A DNA stretch of 64,000 bases from Tamarix chinensis (taxonomy: Eukaryota > Streptophyta > Magnoliopsida > Caryophyllales > Tamaricaceae): contig CM060174.1 in NCBI GenBank assembly GCA_030549775.1, positions 24,686,617 through 24,750,616 on the forward strand. The letters run 5' to 3'. Every line of letters begins with the position of its first letter. The first letter of the stretch is position 1. Of this stretch, positions 47,014 to 58,559 are shown one piece after another. A model generated the notes under the pieces. It was not told the origin of the DNA. It worked only from the letters and a program-made list of their open reading frames with translations, and ran no database searches. Position numbers and translations under genes: made by a program.

Positions 47014-50000
47014 TTTAATATCCCATTTTAAAATCTTTCAAAATATATTTAAAATTATGCTGATATAAAATAAATTTGTTTTAGATTTGAAAAAGGCTTG
47101 AAATTGTAATAGAAAGGTGAATTTTAGGTTTTTTGATTAACTGGTTTGCCTAATCATTCAATTAGTATACTCATAGATTGAAATTTTTATTCCTAACGAA
47201 TTAGTTTACTTGTTTGCTCAAACTGATCAACTAGTAATCTTAGGATTTTTGATCATTTTATAATCTTGATTCAAATCTCTTTCTAGTGTTTATAAAAAGT
47301 TTTAATTAGAATATGTTTGTGCTAATCAGCATATTTTGGTAATTTGGAATTAATTTTATATTATTATATCATTCTACGAATTTATTTAGTTAAAATTTCC
47401 TAAAACGCATTGTTTAAGGCATACCACACTTTCTCTTTTCTCCCTCACCTTCCATTCTTTCTCATATGGAAGCTAGGTTGTGTGTTTGAATTTTTGCACC
47501 CATTTGCTAACTCACCAACCTTCTACCATATATCCCGTTAACTACATTTGACCTCCCTCACTCTATCATGTCTTCTTTTACACCTTAGTTTTCCACACTC
47601 ACCTATACCAGTCTTCTCTCTCTAGCACTTGTAGATTTTGAGTAGCTCTATCTCCTACACACTCTATTCATTATTCATTTTCATTTCTTACCTATTTTTC
47701 TTGCTCCTTTATTCCACTTCCTTGGTTAAATTTACTAAGTGTTGAGTATTCTACATTTTCCTTCCCTTTTCCTCTCTACTAAGGAAATATAGGCTTGCTC
47801 TTATTTTCTTCCTTACCTTATCAACATTATCTCTATTTTCTTCTTCTAATCTTGGCTTTAGTTCTCCCTTATTTATCATAATCAAGGAAGGATTAAGGTT
47901 TGAGAAAGGTTAAGAGTTAGAGCTTCATTTTCCTTGAAATTTTATTTCTAAAAAAAGGTTTAGTTGTGTTTTTGTTCTTTATATTCTTATTTTTATTTTA
48001 TTTAATTTTAATGGAGTTATAAAAAAAATAGTTTTAATGGTTTTGGTGATTGATTCTCTTAGGAATCTAATTCCTTCTAGATAGCCATCAAGTAGGATTT
48101 TTGTGGTATAACATTTGCTTTAAGGAAGGAATTCTTATCTATAATATGAAAAAGATATTATGGTGTTTGTTGTAGCTTTTAATCCTGGTATGTTCTATGT
48201 TGTTTATGTAATATGTTGAGTTCTTAATTTTGAGAATGGTTTCATATTTTTATTTATGAATTTTTAGAGCATGTTTGAGTATTTTTAAAATTATGAGTGA
48301 GTTGGTAAACTTCAAGCATCATCTTATTGAGTATTGATTCCTACCATGTTTTGTGTGAATTCATATGTGGAGTATGCCTTTTATGTATTTTATAATATAA
48401 AAGAATTCTAGGATTAATATGGTAAAGTTTGGTAAAATTCTACTAAATGGATCACAGATCTGGATGTTGTTTTTACCTACTCTAGTCTATTAGTTTGTTG
48501 AATCGACCGATTAGTTGCACAAACTTTCGCTCGATTTGGAAATTTTTTAACGACTATTCATGAGATTAATTGATAAGTTTCATGAACCAGTCAACTGGTT
48601 ACTATAAGCAAATGGTTGATTTATCAAACCCATCGATTGCTTGCCTTGTGGGTAGAGTGACCTAGTCTCTACTTAGACCCATTAACCAGTTTAGTTAAAT
48701 CGATCGAATGGTCTCCCATGAACTGTTGACCGATAAAACCAACCACTTGATTAGTCCATTGGTCTTATTTTTTGTTCAATTTTGGTAAGACAAGATAAGT
48801 CGACTGGTCCTAGGGACTGATTGACCAATGCACCTGATTTTCTCCATGTTTTCTTGTTATCTAGTGTTCTTCCTTGATGCCTTCTATATTAATGGTCCTA
48901 TATAATTAAAAAAAATTTGATCATTATTTTAAAAATATTTAACCTAAATTTATTATGGGTCAAAATGATAATATTGTGGTGCCTTTTTGTTAAGTTTGGT
49001 GTTCCCTTGAAATACCCAATTTGGTGGATTTTATGCCTTAGTTAGTGGTTGGTGTCAACAATTAAAACACCTAAATGCTTTGATATTTATATTTTGATAA
49101 TGGAATCTTAGAGGTCTTCATAGAATTCATACTTAGAATTCGGTTATCTTTTATGCCCTTGGTCTAGGAGAACAAGTGAGGTAGATGTTGAAGATTTCTG
49201 AGAAAAGGCCCTTGGCATTAGCACTAGTGTGATGGGTAAGGTAGACCTAATATTAAACATATGCATCCTTACCTAAAAGACTAAGTGTGGTTGATGTTAA
49301 ATATCACCAAGAAATGCCCCTTGGAACTAGAGTAGTGTTGTGGTAAGAGTTCCAGTGTTTCATTCATCCAAGTCTTGGAATATAGATAGTTGTTTGATTC
49401 CATTGTAATATACTTTAGGTGAGGTTGACCCGAAATTTAGCACGTTCCCCCTTGCTTAGGAGACTAAGTGTGGTGGATGAGAAAGATCCTTTAAAAAAGC
49501 ACTTTGGCACTAGCATGATTTGGTGGATGGAGAGGGAGTACTATGCCAGTCCTATCATGAAATATTGACATTACATGTTCTACTTTTATATGGCTCATTA
49601 TGGAGACTTGTGAATGTATAAAAATGTGTATCTTAAGGCATTTCCATGATATATATGTTATCTATACTCTTATGTACTATCTTTCTGAGTACATTACATA
49701 CTATATTATCATTTAACTTAATGTGAACCATAAGCCCTTACCAAGTTTCAGGTAGTTTGTTTAACCAGTACTTCATCGTACAAATACTACATTTGTGTGA
49801 TCATAGTGATGATTCAGCTTTTGATCCGGTGAGCAAAGGATGATTTGTAGGGATATGATTATTAGCTAGAGTATATTGAGGATGATGTTTTCGGCTAATA
49901 CCTAGCCATTTCTTGGGGTTTGAGAGTTACCTTCTAATTTAGATAAGAGTTAGGATAACTGGTTAGATATTTTTGCCCACTGCTTTGGGATGTACTTCAA

Positions 50001-50229
50001 TCTTGTATACTCTCTTCTCTTTTTATTTTTATTATCATTATTATTATTAGTATTGTTGTATTAAAAGTAGATCATGTATTTTCATTCTTTGTTCCATTTT
50101 TCCTTGCATCAGACATGGGTTAGGTGATGACGACACATCTCCCATGGTTGATATCGAAGTAATGTTCCTTGTTTTTTTTATTTTTCTTCAAAATTAAAAT
50201 TTCTATTTAGAAAAATTAGGGATGCTACA
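47014..50229 (+). mobile_element. L5: solo long LTR in the RNase H of G4
   Basis: Runs from TTTAATATCCCATTTTAAAATC to AATTAGGGATGCTACA, about 3.2 kb. The flanks TTAAA and TTAGC match at 3 of 5, a possible decayed duplication. Landmarks: AACTGATCAACTAG-type motifs at 47215, a cluster of CGACCGATTAG and CAACTGGTTAC motifs at 48480-48830, and subrepeats at 49150-49540. G4 RNase H protein similarity resumes on each side. No second LTR or coding region, hence solo LTR. Its subrepeats relate it to L1 rather than to L2 and L3. Confidence 0.7.
49150..49540. repeat. Three subrepeats in L5
   Basis: Three imperfect copies, about 130-150 bp apart. Each has AGACTAAGTGTGGTTGATG or AACAAGTGAGGTAGATG, then AAAGGCCCTTGGCATTAGCA or a near form (AATGCCCCTTGGAACTAG, AGCACTTTGGCACTAGCA), then a purine-rich end. 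Confidence 0.65.
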
Positions 50230-51420
50230 TTAGCTATAGGTCATAATTCTTGACTAACTCAAAAAATTGATATAGTGTTCATTTCAATTCCAACTACGTG
50301 AAAATATATTTATGGCTTTTATAATCAGCATAGAACTTTCATTAAACAACACAGGGATAATGCCTCCAAATATTCAAAGAGAAAACCACCACAACAAGCT
50401 ATAAATCATGTGTCAGATAGTTCTACTTCTACTACTTCAATTGATGAGAAGCATACACTACTACTCTCTCACGTTGCATTAGCATGAAACCTAATCCATG
50501 CATAAAAGCATCACTAAACACCTCAAAACCATATGTTCTAATTGGTAATATGATCACTAGAGCTATATTCAAACACCTCTTCAATTTCTCGAAGGCCTCA
50601 ACATACTCTTGGTCACATAGGAAATGTTTGTCATTTTTCATCATATCAGCTAATGGGTAAGCTCTATCAGAAAATTCAATGATTTGTCTTAATATTCGAA
50701 TCTCAAAAAAATACTCAACTCTTTGATTGATGTTGGGGTTGGTCACTAATCTTTGAAGGATATACTGACATACCATCCCTTAAATTCACGTGACCAAGGA
50801 AAGCTACTTGATTCGGCTAAAACTCACATTATAAAGTTTTAACATACAATTGGTGTGCTCATAACAATTCCAATGTATGTCCAAATTTTGTTCGTGCTCC
50901 TCATGACTACTAGATTAACTAATAGTATCACTGATATAAACTAAAACAAATTGGTCCAATAATTGTTAAAACAAATCTAGTTCATGAGACATATGAATGG
51001 TGATGGTGCATTTGTGAGTTTCAAAGACATCATTGTGAACTCTTAATGGTCGTATATGGTATAAAAAGGTGTATTTTGAATATCCTGCTTAGCAATCCTC
51101 AAATGATGGTAACTTATGAGAAGATCAATCTTGGAAAATAATGTGGATCCTTTGAGTTGGTAAAATAGATCATCAATTTGAGGTAGAGGATAACATTTCT
51201 TTATTCTAAAATAATTCAATCTTTTTTAGTCAATGCATAACTTTAGGCTTCCATGTTTCTTCTTAATGAATAAAATTGTAGCTCCCTAATATGATAAACT
51301 GAGTTGAATGTATCCCTTATCCAACATCTCCTCTAACTAAGCCTTAAGCTCTCTTATATCTGTGGGTGCCTTATGTTACGATGCTTTGGATATTTTCTTT
51401 GTTCCTTATAACATAGTGAC
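50230..51420 (-). pseudogene. RT and RNase H of G4
   Basis: Minus-strand frames give ILFIKKKHGSLKLCID, KKCYPLPQIDDLFYQLKGST, LFSKIDLLISYHHLRIAKQD, EFTMMSLKLTNAPSPFICLM, then the open frame 50776-50432 with AFEKLKRCLNIALVI, EVFSDAFMHGLGFML and VVVYASHQLK. RNase H continues with NYLTHDL, LNIWRHY and SHKYIFT to the L5 insertion. All are canonical Ty3 RT/RNase H blocks. In EVFSDAFMHGLG the expected D-A-S is D-A-F, with the catalytic Asp kept. The catalytic FxDD box is not recognisable around 50950. Confidence 0.83.
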
Positions 51421-52000
51421 TATGAACCTAACATCATAAATTGGTGGCATGCCTAGAAACTCATCGAGAAACATGTACAAATACTCTTGAATTAATTAGA
51501 TTTGCTCTAGAGGTTTCTCATCAGCTTCACTATCTCAAATACTACACAAGAAGAGTAGATACCTTTGTGAACAAGATTACTTAACACGATTGTCGATATG
51601 ACCTTCATAGAAGGACTTGAATCACAACTTTGATAGGAGACTCTAACCCCCTTTAGTCCTTAAATTTCCAGTTGCTCTTGAATGTAATATATTAATGCTC
51701 GGTACTTCCTTAACTTATCAACTCCAAAACTCATATCTAAGCCACGTAAATTAAGCTCTATGAAGTTTAAGGGATACTCTCTTTTACTAATTGTAAAGGC
51801 CACCCCTTTATAAATATTAGAGCACACAATATTATCATATGAAGGCAAAAAAATATAAGTATAAATACTATAGAAGGGGGAAAGGAAGATCTAGATATAA
51901 ATATGAATGGTACAAAGGAATATGATGCACTAGAGCTAAATAATACACATGCTAATAAGGTATATATAGTAAACATACCAGCAACCACATTAGCTTGATA
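51421..52000 (-). pseudogene. Protease and linker of G4
   Basis: Frames read VVAGMFTIYTLLACVLFSSS then ASYSFVPFIFISR, which is the Ty3 protease start with the usual D-[ST]-G-A-S changed to S-S-S-A-S, so the catalytic Asp is lost. Later NIYKGVAFTISKREYPLNFI and GLDMSFGVDKLRKYRALI match the end of the domain. Two overlapping open frames (51988-51767 and 51848-51660) are the same domain broken by a frameshift. Confidence 0.78.
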
Positions 52001-53150
52001 TTTGGCCTTAGGCTAGCTAATCATGTTCACATGCCCATGTGATAAAATTCCTACAACAATAGCTGACCCCTATCCTTGATGAAAGGTGTAGGGTTTCTGA
52101 CCCCTATGATGACTTGCATAGTTAGAAGCACTAGGTGGTTATGGAGGAGCTCTTTGAGTTTATTGATGTTGCTGAATCGATCTAGTACTATGATCTCGAG
52201 ACTAGGTCCTTTGAACACTACCATTACTAACACAACACTTATAAGACTTGTGTCCCATCATACCAACACTACGATAAGTTACCTTGCTACCCTCACAATC
52301 TACCCCTTGGTGATCTACTCAAGAATTCTTGCAATGGTAATGCGCCTCCTCAAAAGTACCCCATACTGACCTCTCTATAGGGGAATTAACTCTATACTCC
52401 TACCATGCCTAGGCGGTATGCTAATTCTAAAATAAGCATTCTTCTTTCCACCTAAAATCTAGGGACCCTTAAATTTGCTCTTTCATCCCAATTGGGTACT
52501 CCTAGCCTAAATGACCTAAGAATTCTCCAACGCTTGCTCATAAATCTCAATCATGTATTGTAAGGCCTCTCCAGCATAAAACTCGAAGAACTTAATAACT
52601 AGGCTAATCTTGAAATGGTGGACATAGTCTCACATCAAGAGTTAACTCAACCAAGTCCATGAACCTTGTGTAATACTCCTCTACTGACTCGCCTCACTAC
52701 CGAAGCACCATGAACTCATCATATGTCCTCAAATAAATAATATTAGTGTAGAAGGTATCTTAAAGCATCTTAAAAAAAGACCCCTAGTTAGGGGCCTCTA
52801 CCCCTATACATTGGATACTCCTCCAACACAAGTCTACTCGATCCCTTTAGTAATACATTACAATGCTAACCCTCTTATGGATGGGGAAACTACAAGTGGT
52901 AAGTATCTTCTCCATATCTCTAACCCATGTCTCCATAATATCATAGTCTTCTTGACCCTCAAAGATTTGTAGATGATAATTTTCAGCTCTTCTGAGCTAA
53001 TCCTTTAAAATTAGTTTGGGTAATAGCACTCGTGGAGGTAACTATTATTGCGACACAAAAATCTATATTTCCATGCTAGCACCGGTAGTCTTCATGAATG
53101 CCTTAACATACTCAAAGCAATGTGTAGCAATATTCAAATACGAAAGACTA
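52001..53150 (-). pseudogene. Degenerate gag of G4
   Basis: The minus strand reads a gag capsid region, with RTYDEFMVLR, GESVEEYYTRFMDLVEL and FLGHLG among many stops. A worn zinc knuckle follows at about 52232-52290 (TYRSVGMMGHKSYKC: His and last Cys kept, the first Cys pair lost). Upstream of about 53150 the sequence changes abruptly to plus-strand copia gag, so the N terminus and 5' LTR are missing. Confidence 0.72.
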
Positions 53151-53214
53151 GGCCTATTTAGAATTGTGCTATTGAAGTGATATGGTTATTGAGATGGGTA
53201 TAAGATTTCATATT

Positions 53215-53865
53215 GAGAAATTTAATTGATTTGTTAATTTTAGATTATGGAAATTGAAGATATCGATGATTCTAATTCATAACGGATTGGAAAAAAGCTT
53301 TATCTAGTTATTTGAAGAAGGGAGAATCGTTAAAGGATGAGAAATTCAAAGAAATAGATATGAAGGCCCTCTCTACCTTATAATTATATTTGTCAAATGA
53401 GTTATTATGGTAAGCGGCAAAAGAATCAATAGTGTCTGCCTTATGGTTGAAGCTAGAATCATTGTACATGAAACAATTGGCAGCAAATCGACTACTAATG
53501 ACCAAAAACTAGGTGAGGATCAATCTTTAAAAAGTCATTTGGATGAATTTGACTCTATTATTATTGATTTGAATAATATAGATATTAAATTAGATGATTA
53601 AGATTTGAATCTTATGTTGTACTGTTCTTTGCCTGCAATTTTTAAACATTTTCATCATATGGTTTTGTATGGGAAGGAAGAGTTATTCCTTAAGGATGTG
53701 AAATGAACCCTGCTATAATGGGAGTTGATTGATAATTAGTTGACTAGAAGCAATACTTCTAGGGACTCACATTATGAGGGATTGGTAGCCAAGGGGAGGC
53801 TATAGGAGTAGGGGCTTGGTCACTCTAAGAAGCTTAGATCCATTTGAAAGAGTTGGTAGAAGAAT
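53215..53865 (+). pseudogene. gag of copia element A
   Basis: By position, wording and phase this is copia gag. Broken frames include IEKFN-like and LWKL-like remnants near 53215-53260 and the open frame 53407-53601 with DQSLKSHLDEFDSIIIDLNN, a typical UBN2 gag block. It is followed by LCSLPAIFKHFHH-like remnants in another frame. Stops throughout. Confidence 0.68.
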
Positions 53866-54570
53866 GTGACATGCTATGGGTTTCACAAGAAGGGGCATAT
53901 TAGGAAGTTTTTTCCTTATACGAAACTCGGTGCTACATCTGGTGTGTCATATGGTACAAAGAATGATGTTTTAGTTGCCTATAGTGATAGTGATGGAGAT
54001 GTGTTGTTGGCTATTGATAGAAAAAAAAATATTAGTGATAGATGGATCTTACATTATAGGTGCTCTTACCATATGTGTACCAATTGGAGTGGTTTCAGAT
54101 GTTTAAGGTAACTTAGGGTGTATTTGAATTGATGGGCAATGATGTTGATTGCAAAGTTACAGGGATTAGAAAGGTGAAAGTGAGGATGCATGATGGTGCA
54201 GCCATGACATTGTCTAATGTAAGACATGTCTCAGAGATGAACAAGAATCTAATCTCTTTGAGTTCCTTATATTATAATGGGTACTGATGCGTTATTGAGG
54301 ATAGTACCTTGAGAGTTACAAAAGGTACTCTAATGGCTATGAATGGGAAGTGGGTTGGGACTCAGATGTTACAAGACTTTGGTACATGAGACTAGAACAC
54401 ATAAGTGTTAAGGGTCTAACTAAGCTCTCAAAGAGGGATTTTCTGGATGGATTGATTATAGGTACTATGGACTTTTGTGAGCATTATGTATTTTGCAATT
54501 AGAAGATGGTTAGCTTTTCTATAGCTAAGCATAGTGTGAGAGGGTCTCTTGAATATATCCATTCATATTT
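53866..54570 (+). pseudogene. Zinc knuckle, protease and pre-integrase region of copia A
   Basis: An open frame starts with CYGFHKKGHIRKFFPY, the CCHC knuckle with the second and last Cys lost. It continues into the protease start, where ISDRWILHYRCSYHMC is the counterpart of W-x-x-D-S-G-A-S-x-H-x-x, with the catalytic D-S-G changed to Y-R-C. After a frameshift a GAG_pre-integrase block follows (about 54300-54560) with KGTLMAMNGKW, but its H-x-R-L-G-H motif is not intact. Confidence 0.75.
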
Positions 54571-55100
54571 ATAGGATCCAATGAGAATGGTTTCCAAATT
54601 TAGTTCACAGTACTTTCTCACATTCATTGATGAATTCTCTAGAAAGGTATTGGCTTATTTATTAAAGAATAAGAATGATGTGTTTGGTGTTTTCAAATGC
54701 TGGATTACCTTCATAAAGAAGTACATCGAAAATCAAGTTAAGTGTCTCTGGATAGATAATGGTATTGAGTTTGTTGAGTAGAGTTTCACTAATTTCTATC
54801 AAGATCATGGGATATAAAGGCATCATACTTGTGTTGGAAGACAACAATAAAATGGAATTGATGAGCAGATGAATAGAATCCTATTAGAGAAGGCTTTATG
54901 CATGTTATCATAGGGAAGGCTAGGTAGAGATTTTTGGGTTGAGATAGTTCATATGGCATAATAATTGGTGAACCAATCACTAAATTGGTCCCTTGATTTG
55001 AAGATACTAGAGGATTTGTTGTATGGTAATCCATATAATTACTTTGATTTGCATGTCTTGTGTTTTCTTAATTACTCTCATGTAAATGATGGTAAACTTT
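54571..55100 (+). pseudogene. Integrase core of copia A
   Basis: SKFSSQYFLTFIDEFSRKVL carries the first catalytic Asp. VKCLWIDNGIEFVE carries the second (TDNG-type). GIDEQMNRILLEKALCML is the copia NGxAERxNRTLLEKARCML block, where the catalytic Glu is retained. FWVEIVHMA and NPYNYFDLHVLCF complete the region. Stops at 54779 and 54817, and in the FWVE segment. Confidence 0.85.
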
Positions 55101-55479
55101 AGCCTTGAGCCAAAAATTATATCTTTCATGGTTTTACATCTAGAGTGAAGGGATATATTTTATGGAACCAAATTGCATCTAAGGTCTTTACTAGTAGAGA
55201 TGATACCTTTAATAACTCTATGTTCCTTCAAAAGACTATGCCTTGTGATGGTATCGCTAAGGAGGTAGAGTAGGAGAGCACTTTGGGCCAGGTAGTAGTT
55301 GAGGTTGATTTGGGAAGTAGAGACACTTCCAATAGACCTACAATTCTTAAAGTGGGTGGATCTAGGCACCAAGTAGAGCAAAGAGGCATTGATATAGGTA
55401 GAGGATAAAGGATTGTCAAGCCTTTAGTTAAGTATGGTTATGAAGAATTGGTTGTCCATACTTTATCTAGTGCAAAGAT

Positions 55480-56460
55480 AATTGATATGAATGAACCAGC
55501 ATCATTCTTTGAGGTTATTAAGAGTATTGATTCTACTGAGTGTGGGTTGATATAGATGTAGATATGGAGTCCTTATTGAAGAATCACACATGGGAACTTG
55601 TGAAGGCACTAGGGAGGACAAATATTATTGATTGCAAATGGGTGTACAAGTTCAAACAGAGAGCTCTAGGGGTCGAGATACCAAGGTATAAGGCTCATTT
55701 AGTTAGACATGATTTAGTCAGATTCCAGGCATGGAATATAACGAGGTATTTTCTCATATGGTTAGACATACTTCTATTTATACCTTACTTGCGCTTGTGG
55801 CTATAAATGATTTTGAGTTAGAGCAATTGGATGATAAAACTACATTTTTGCATGGTAATCTCAAGGAGGATATTTACTTGCAAAATATTAATGGGTTTAT
55901 GGTTGAGGGGATGTGTGATCTTGTAATCCTATTGAAGAGGTGACTTTACAACTTCAAGGGGGCTCCTAGAAAGTTGTATAAAAAAATTAATGAATTTACG
56001 ATTGAGCATGGTTTCTCTAGGAGTGAGTATGATGGATGTGTGTCTCTTTTGTATTTGTTTTTGTATATGTTGATTACATGCTTGTTAAAGAAAAATATAT
56101 GCATGATGTTGATAAGGTGAAGGTAATGCTAAAGATTGAGTTTGAGACGAACGATGTTGAAGCTACAAAGAGGATCTTTGGCATGAAGATTATTAGAAAC
56201 TGTGCTTAGAAGCTTTTATATTTGTCAAAGGATTCCTATGGAAACAAGGTGTTAGAGAGATTTCATAGGATGGATACCAAGATGGTTAGCACTCTATTGG
56301 CTACTTACTTCCGATTCTATACTTTGGATTGTTCCAAATCTAAAGATGAACAAGAGTTCATGATGACTATTCCATCTTCAAATGTTGTTAGTTGTATCAT
56401 GTACACTATGGTGCGTACCTAGCTAGATATTTCTCAGCTTGTTAGTTTTATGAGTCAATA
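55480..56460 (+). pseudogene. Reverse transcriptase of copia A
   Basis: SLLKNHTWELVKALGRTNII, then WVYKFKQRALGVEIPRYKAH, a frameshift, then EVFSHMVRHTSIYTLLALVA and LEQLDDKTTFLHGNLKEDIY: all standard copia RT blocks. The YVDDM box near 56070 reads YVDYM, so the second catalytic Asp is lost. The LSKDSYGNKVLERF block at 56222 follows. Several stops and at least two frameshifts. Confidence 0.87.
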
Positions 56461-56965
56461 TATGGTGAATTTGAGAAAGGCTCACTAGCAAGTAGTCAAA
56501 TGGATCCTTAGGTACTTGAAGGGAATGACATCAGCTTGTATTGAGTATGGAAGATCAACTAATTCACTAGTTGGGTTCATGGACTCTGATTATGGTAGAG
56601 ACCTTGCTAAAAAGAGATCCACTAATGGATATATTTTCTATCTTGGTTGTTTAGCTATTCTACTACTAAAGTAGAGTATACGGCTATGAGAGAGGCTTTT
56701 TAATAAGCCTTGTGGCTTGGTGTTTTAGAACGAGAGTTGGGGTTTGGTCATGGTGCTCCAATTATTCGTGGTGATAGCCAGAGTGTTATTTGTTTAACAA
56801 AGAAATATAATTATTTCTATTGTCGAACAAAGAACATTGGCATCAAGTATCACTTTATCTGGGGCATTGTTACTTTAGGCAAAGTTGTGTTAGGGAAAGC
56901 GGGTACTTTTGATAATCCAACGAATATGCTAACAGAGCCATTGACCATTGGTAAATTTGATTGAT
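56461..56965 (+). pseudogene. RNase H of copia A, with an internal deletion
   Basis: RYLKGMTSACIEYGRSTNSL, then FMDSDYGRDLAKKRSTNGYI, then a jump to ERELGFGHGAPIIRGDSQSV, TKNIGIKYHFIW and NPTNMLTEPLTIGKFD. This is copia RNase H. Compared with copy B, the stretch between YIFYLGC and the TKVEYTA-like block is shortened: B keeps SGSAISWRS here. Confidence 0.83.
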
Positions 56966-57158
56966 TCTCCTACTTGATTGGTGATTATAGGCCATGAGGT
57001 CCTTTTTTAGGCCATGATTTGTTTAAGAGGGCTTTACATATCATGTATCACAAATACTGCATCATGGTTGAGAATTGTGAGTTTTGACTTGGTATTTGAG
57101 CATTACATACCATTGTGTGGATTGTCCATGTGTTGCAGAAGTTTAGTATAGTATAATG

Positions 57159-57633
57159 TGTTATGTAAGAAACATAGTGGTACCATGTTAATAAACATGG
57201 ACCAAGTTTCTTGGAGATACATTTGATGTTTTTTGGGAAAAATTCGAACGTAAGGAAATAACCAAGCGGGTCTCATGCTTTAAAAAAACATATCATGTTT
57301 TTTCTTATTTCCAAAACACATTGTTTTGCTCTGTAGTGTTTTTCTTCTATAAAAAGAGAAATGTTGAAACCCTAGCCATCGAGAATCGTGCATCCCAATT
57401 TCTTCTTCTTCTTCTCCATAGAATTCTCCCTTCAATGATAATTATAGATTTGTGTAATTGATTGATTGATTGGTTTAATCATATTGCAATTATGAGAGCA
57501 CAAATAAATATCTCTACTTTTCCTGAATTATTATCTTTTATAAGTGAATTATTAATTGTGCATAATCTTGTTAATCACGATTTGGTGTCAATCTCTCTAA
57601 ATTGACGCTTATTTGACAATACTATGTATTACA
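57159..57633 (+). mobile_element. 3' LTR of copia A
   Basis: Runs from TGTTATGTAAGAAACATAG to CTATGTATTACA, about 475 bp. It contains TTCTATAAAAAGAGAAATG near 57348, a good TATA-box candidate, followed by AACCCTAGCC and a pyrimidine run. Nearly colinear with LTR B. Confidence 0.8.
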
Positions 57634-57938
57634 CATTTCCAAATCACTCTACTCACAAATATTTTCGGGTTTGAAAACATTTGAGTTTTCAATAAATGCC
57701 CAAGATAGTTGAAAAGTAATTAAACAATATGGGGTATCAAGTATTTGCGAGTAGAGTGAGTTGGAAATGTTTTCAAATTGAGACCCTAATATGGGGTATC
57801 AAGAATTCCAACTCTCTCTACTAACAAATACTTGATACACCATATGGTTTAATTCTTTTTCAACTATCTTGAGCATTTATTGAAAACTCAAGTGTTTTCA
57901 AACCAAAAAATATTTGTGAGTAGAGTGAGTTAGAAATA

Positions 57939-58412
57939 TGTTATAGATAGTATTGCAGAATTAGTGTGGACATATTTATTCACACCAAATCAAGATTAAC
58001 AAGATTATGCACAATTTATAATTCACTCAAAAAACATATTAATTCAGGAAAAGTAGACAGATTTATTCGTGCTCTTGTGTAATTATAATATGATTAAATA
58101 AATCAATCAATTAATTACATAAATCTATAATTATCATTGAAGGGATAATTTTGTGGAGAAAAAGAAGAAATTGGGAAGTACGACACTCGACGGCTAGGGT
58201 TTCAACATTTTTCTTTTTATAGAACAAAAAACTCTACGGAGTAAAATAACATATTTTGGAAATAAGGAAAAATAGGGTCTGTATTTTGGAAACATGGGAC
58301 CTCCCTTTTTTATTTCCTTACTTTTGAATATTTTCCAAAACACATCAAAATTATCTCTAAGAAACATGGTCCATGTTTATTAACACGGTACCGCTATGTT
58401 TTTTACATAGCA
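57939..58412 (-). mobile_element. 3' LTR of copia B
   Basis: The minus strand runs from TGCTATGTAAAAAACATAG to CTATCTATAACA, 474 bp, one base different in length from LTR A. TTCTATAAAAAGAAAAATG is the TATA-box counterpart. Confidence 0.8.
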
Positions 58413-58559
58413 CACTACACTATACTAAACTTCTACAACACCTATATGAATCCACACAATTTTATGTTGTGCTCAAATACCAAGTTTAACATAAACCCTT
58501 ACCTAACAATGGACCTTATGGTCTATGAATACCAATCAAGTCTAAGAAACAATCAAATT

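Larger units (their letters stand above)
38476..53150 (-). mobile_element. Ty3/gypsy element G4, split into four pieces by LTR insertions
   Basis: Read on the minus strand from high to low coordinates: gag (53100-52060), protease (52000-51660), RT and RNase H (51420-50230), solo LTR L5, end of RNase H to start of integrase (47013-46646), LTR L3 with G3 inside, rest of integrase (38956-38476). The protein similarity continues in order across both insertions, showing one element. It lacks its own LTRs here: the gag end is replaced by copia A and the integrase end runs into the truncated G1 3' LTR. Many stops. Confidence 0.78.
53150..57633 (+). mobile_element. Ty1/copia element A, 5' LTR missing
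   Basis: The order gag, zinc knuckle, protease, integrase, RT, RNase H, 3' LTR is that of Ty1/copia (integrase before RT). Coding parts are split by stops and frameshifts. The left end is truncated inside the 5' leader or gag at about 53150, against the reversed gag of G4. The 3' LTR is 57159-57633. A second, inverted copy (B) lies immediately to the right. Confidence 0.8.
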
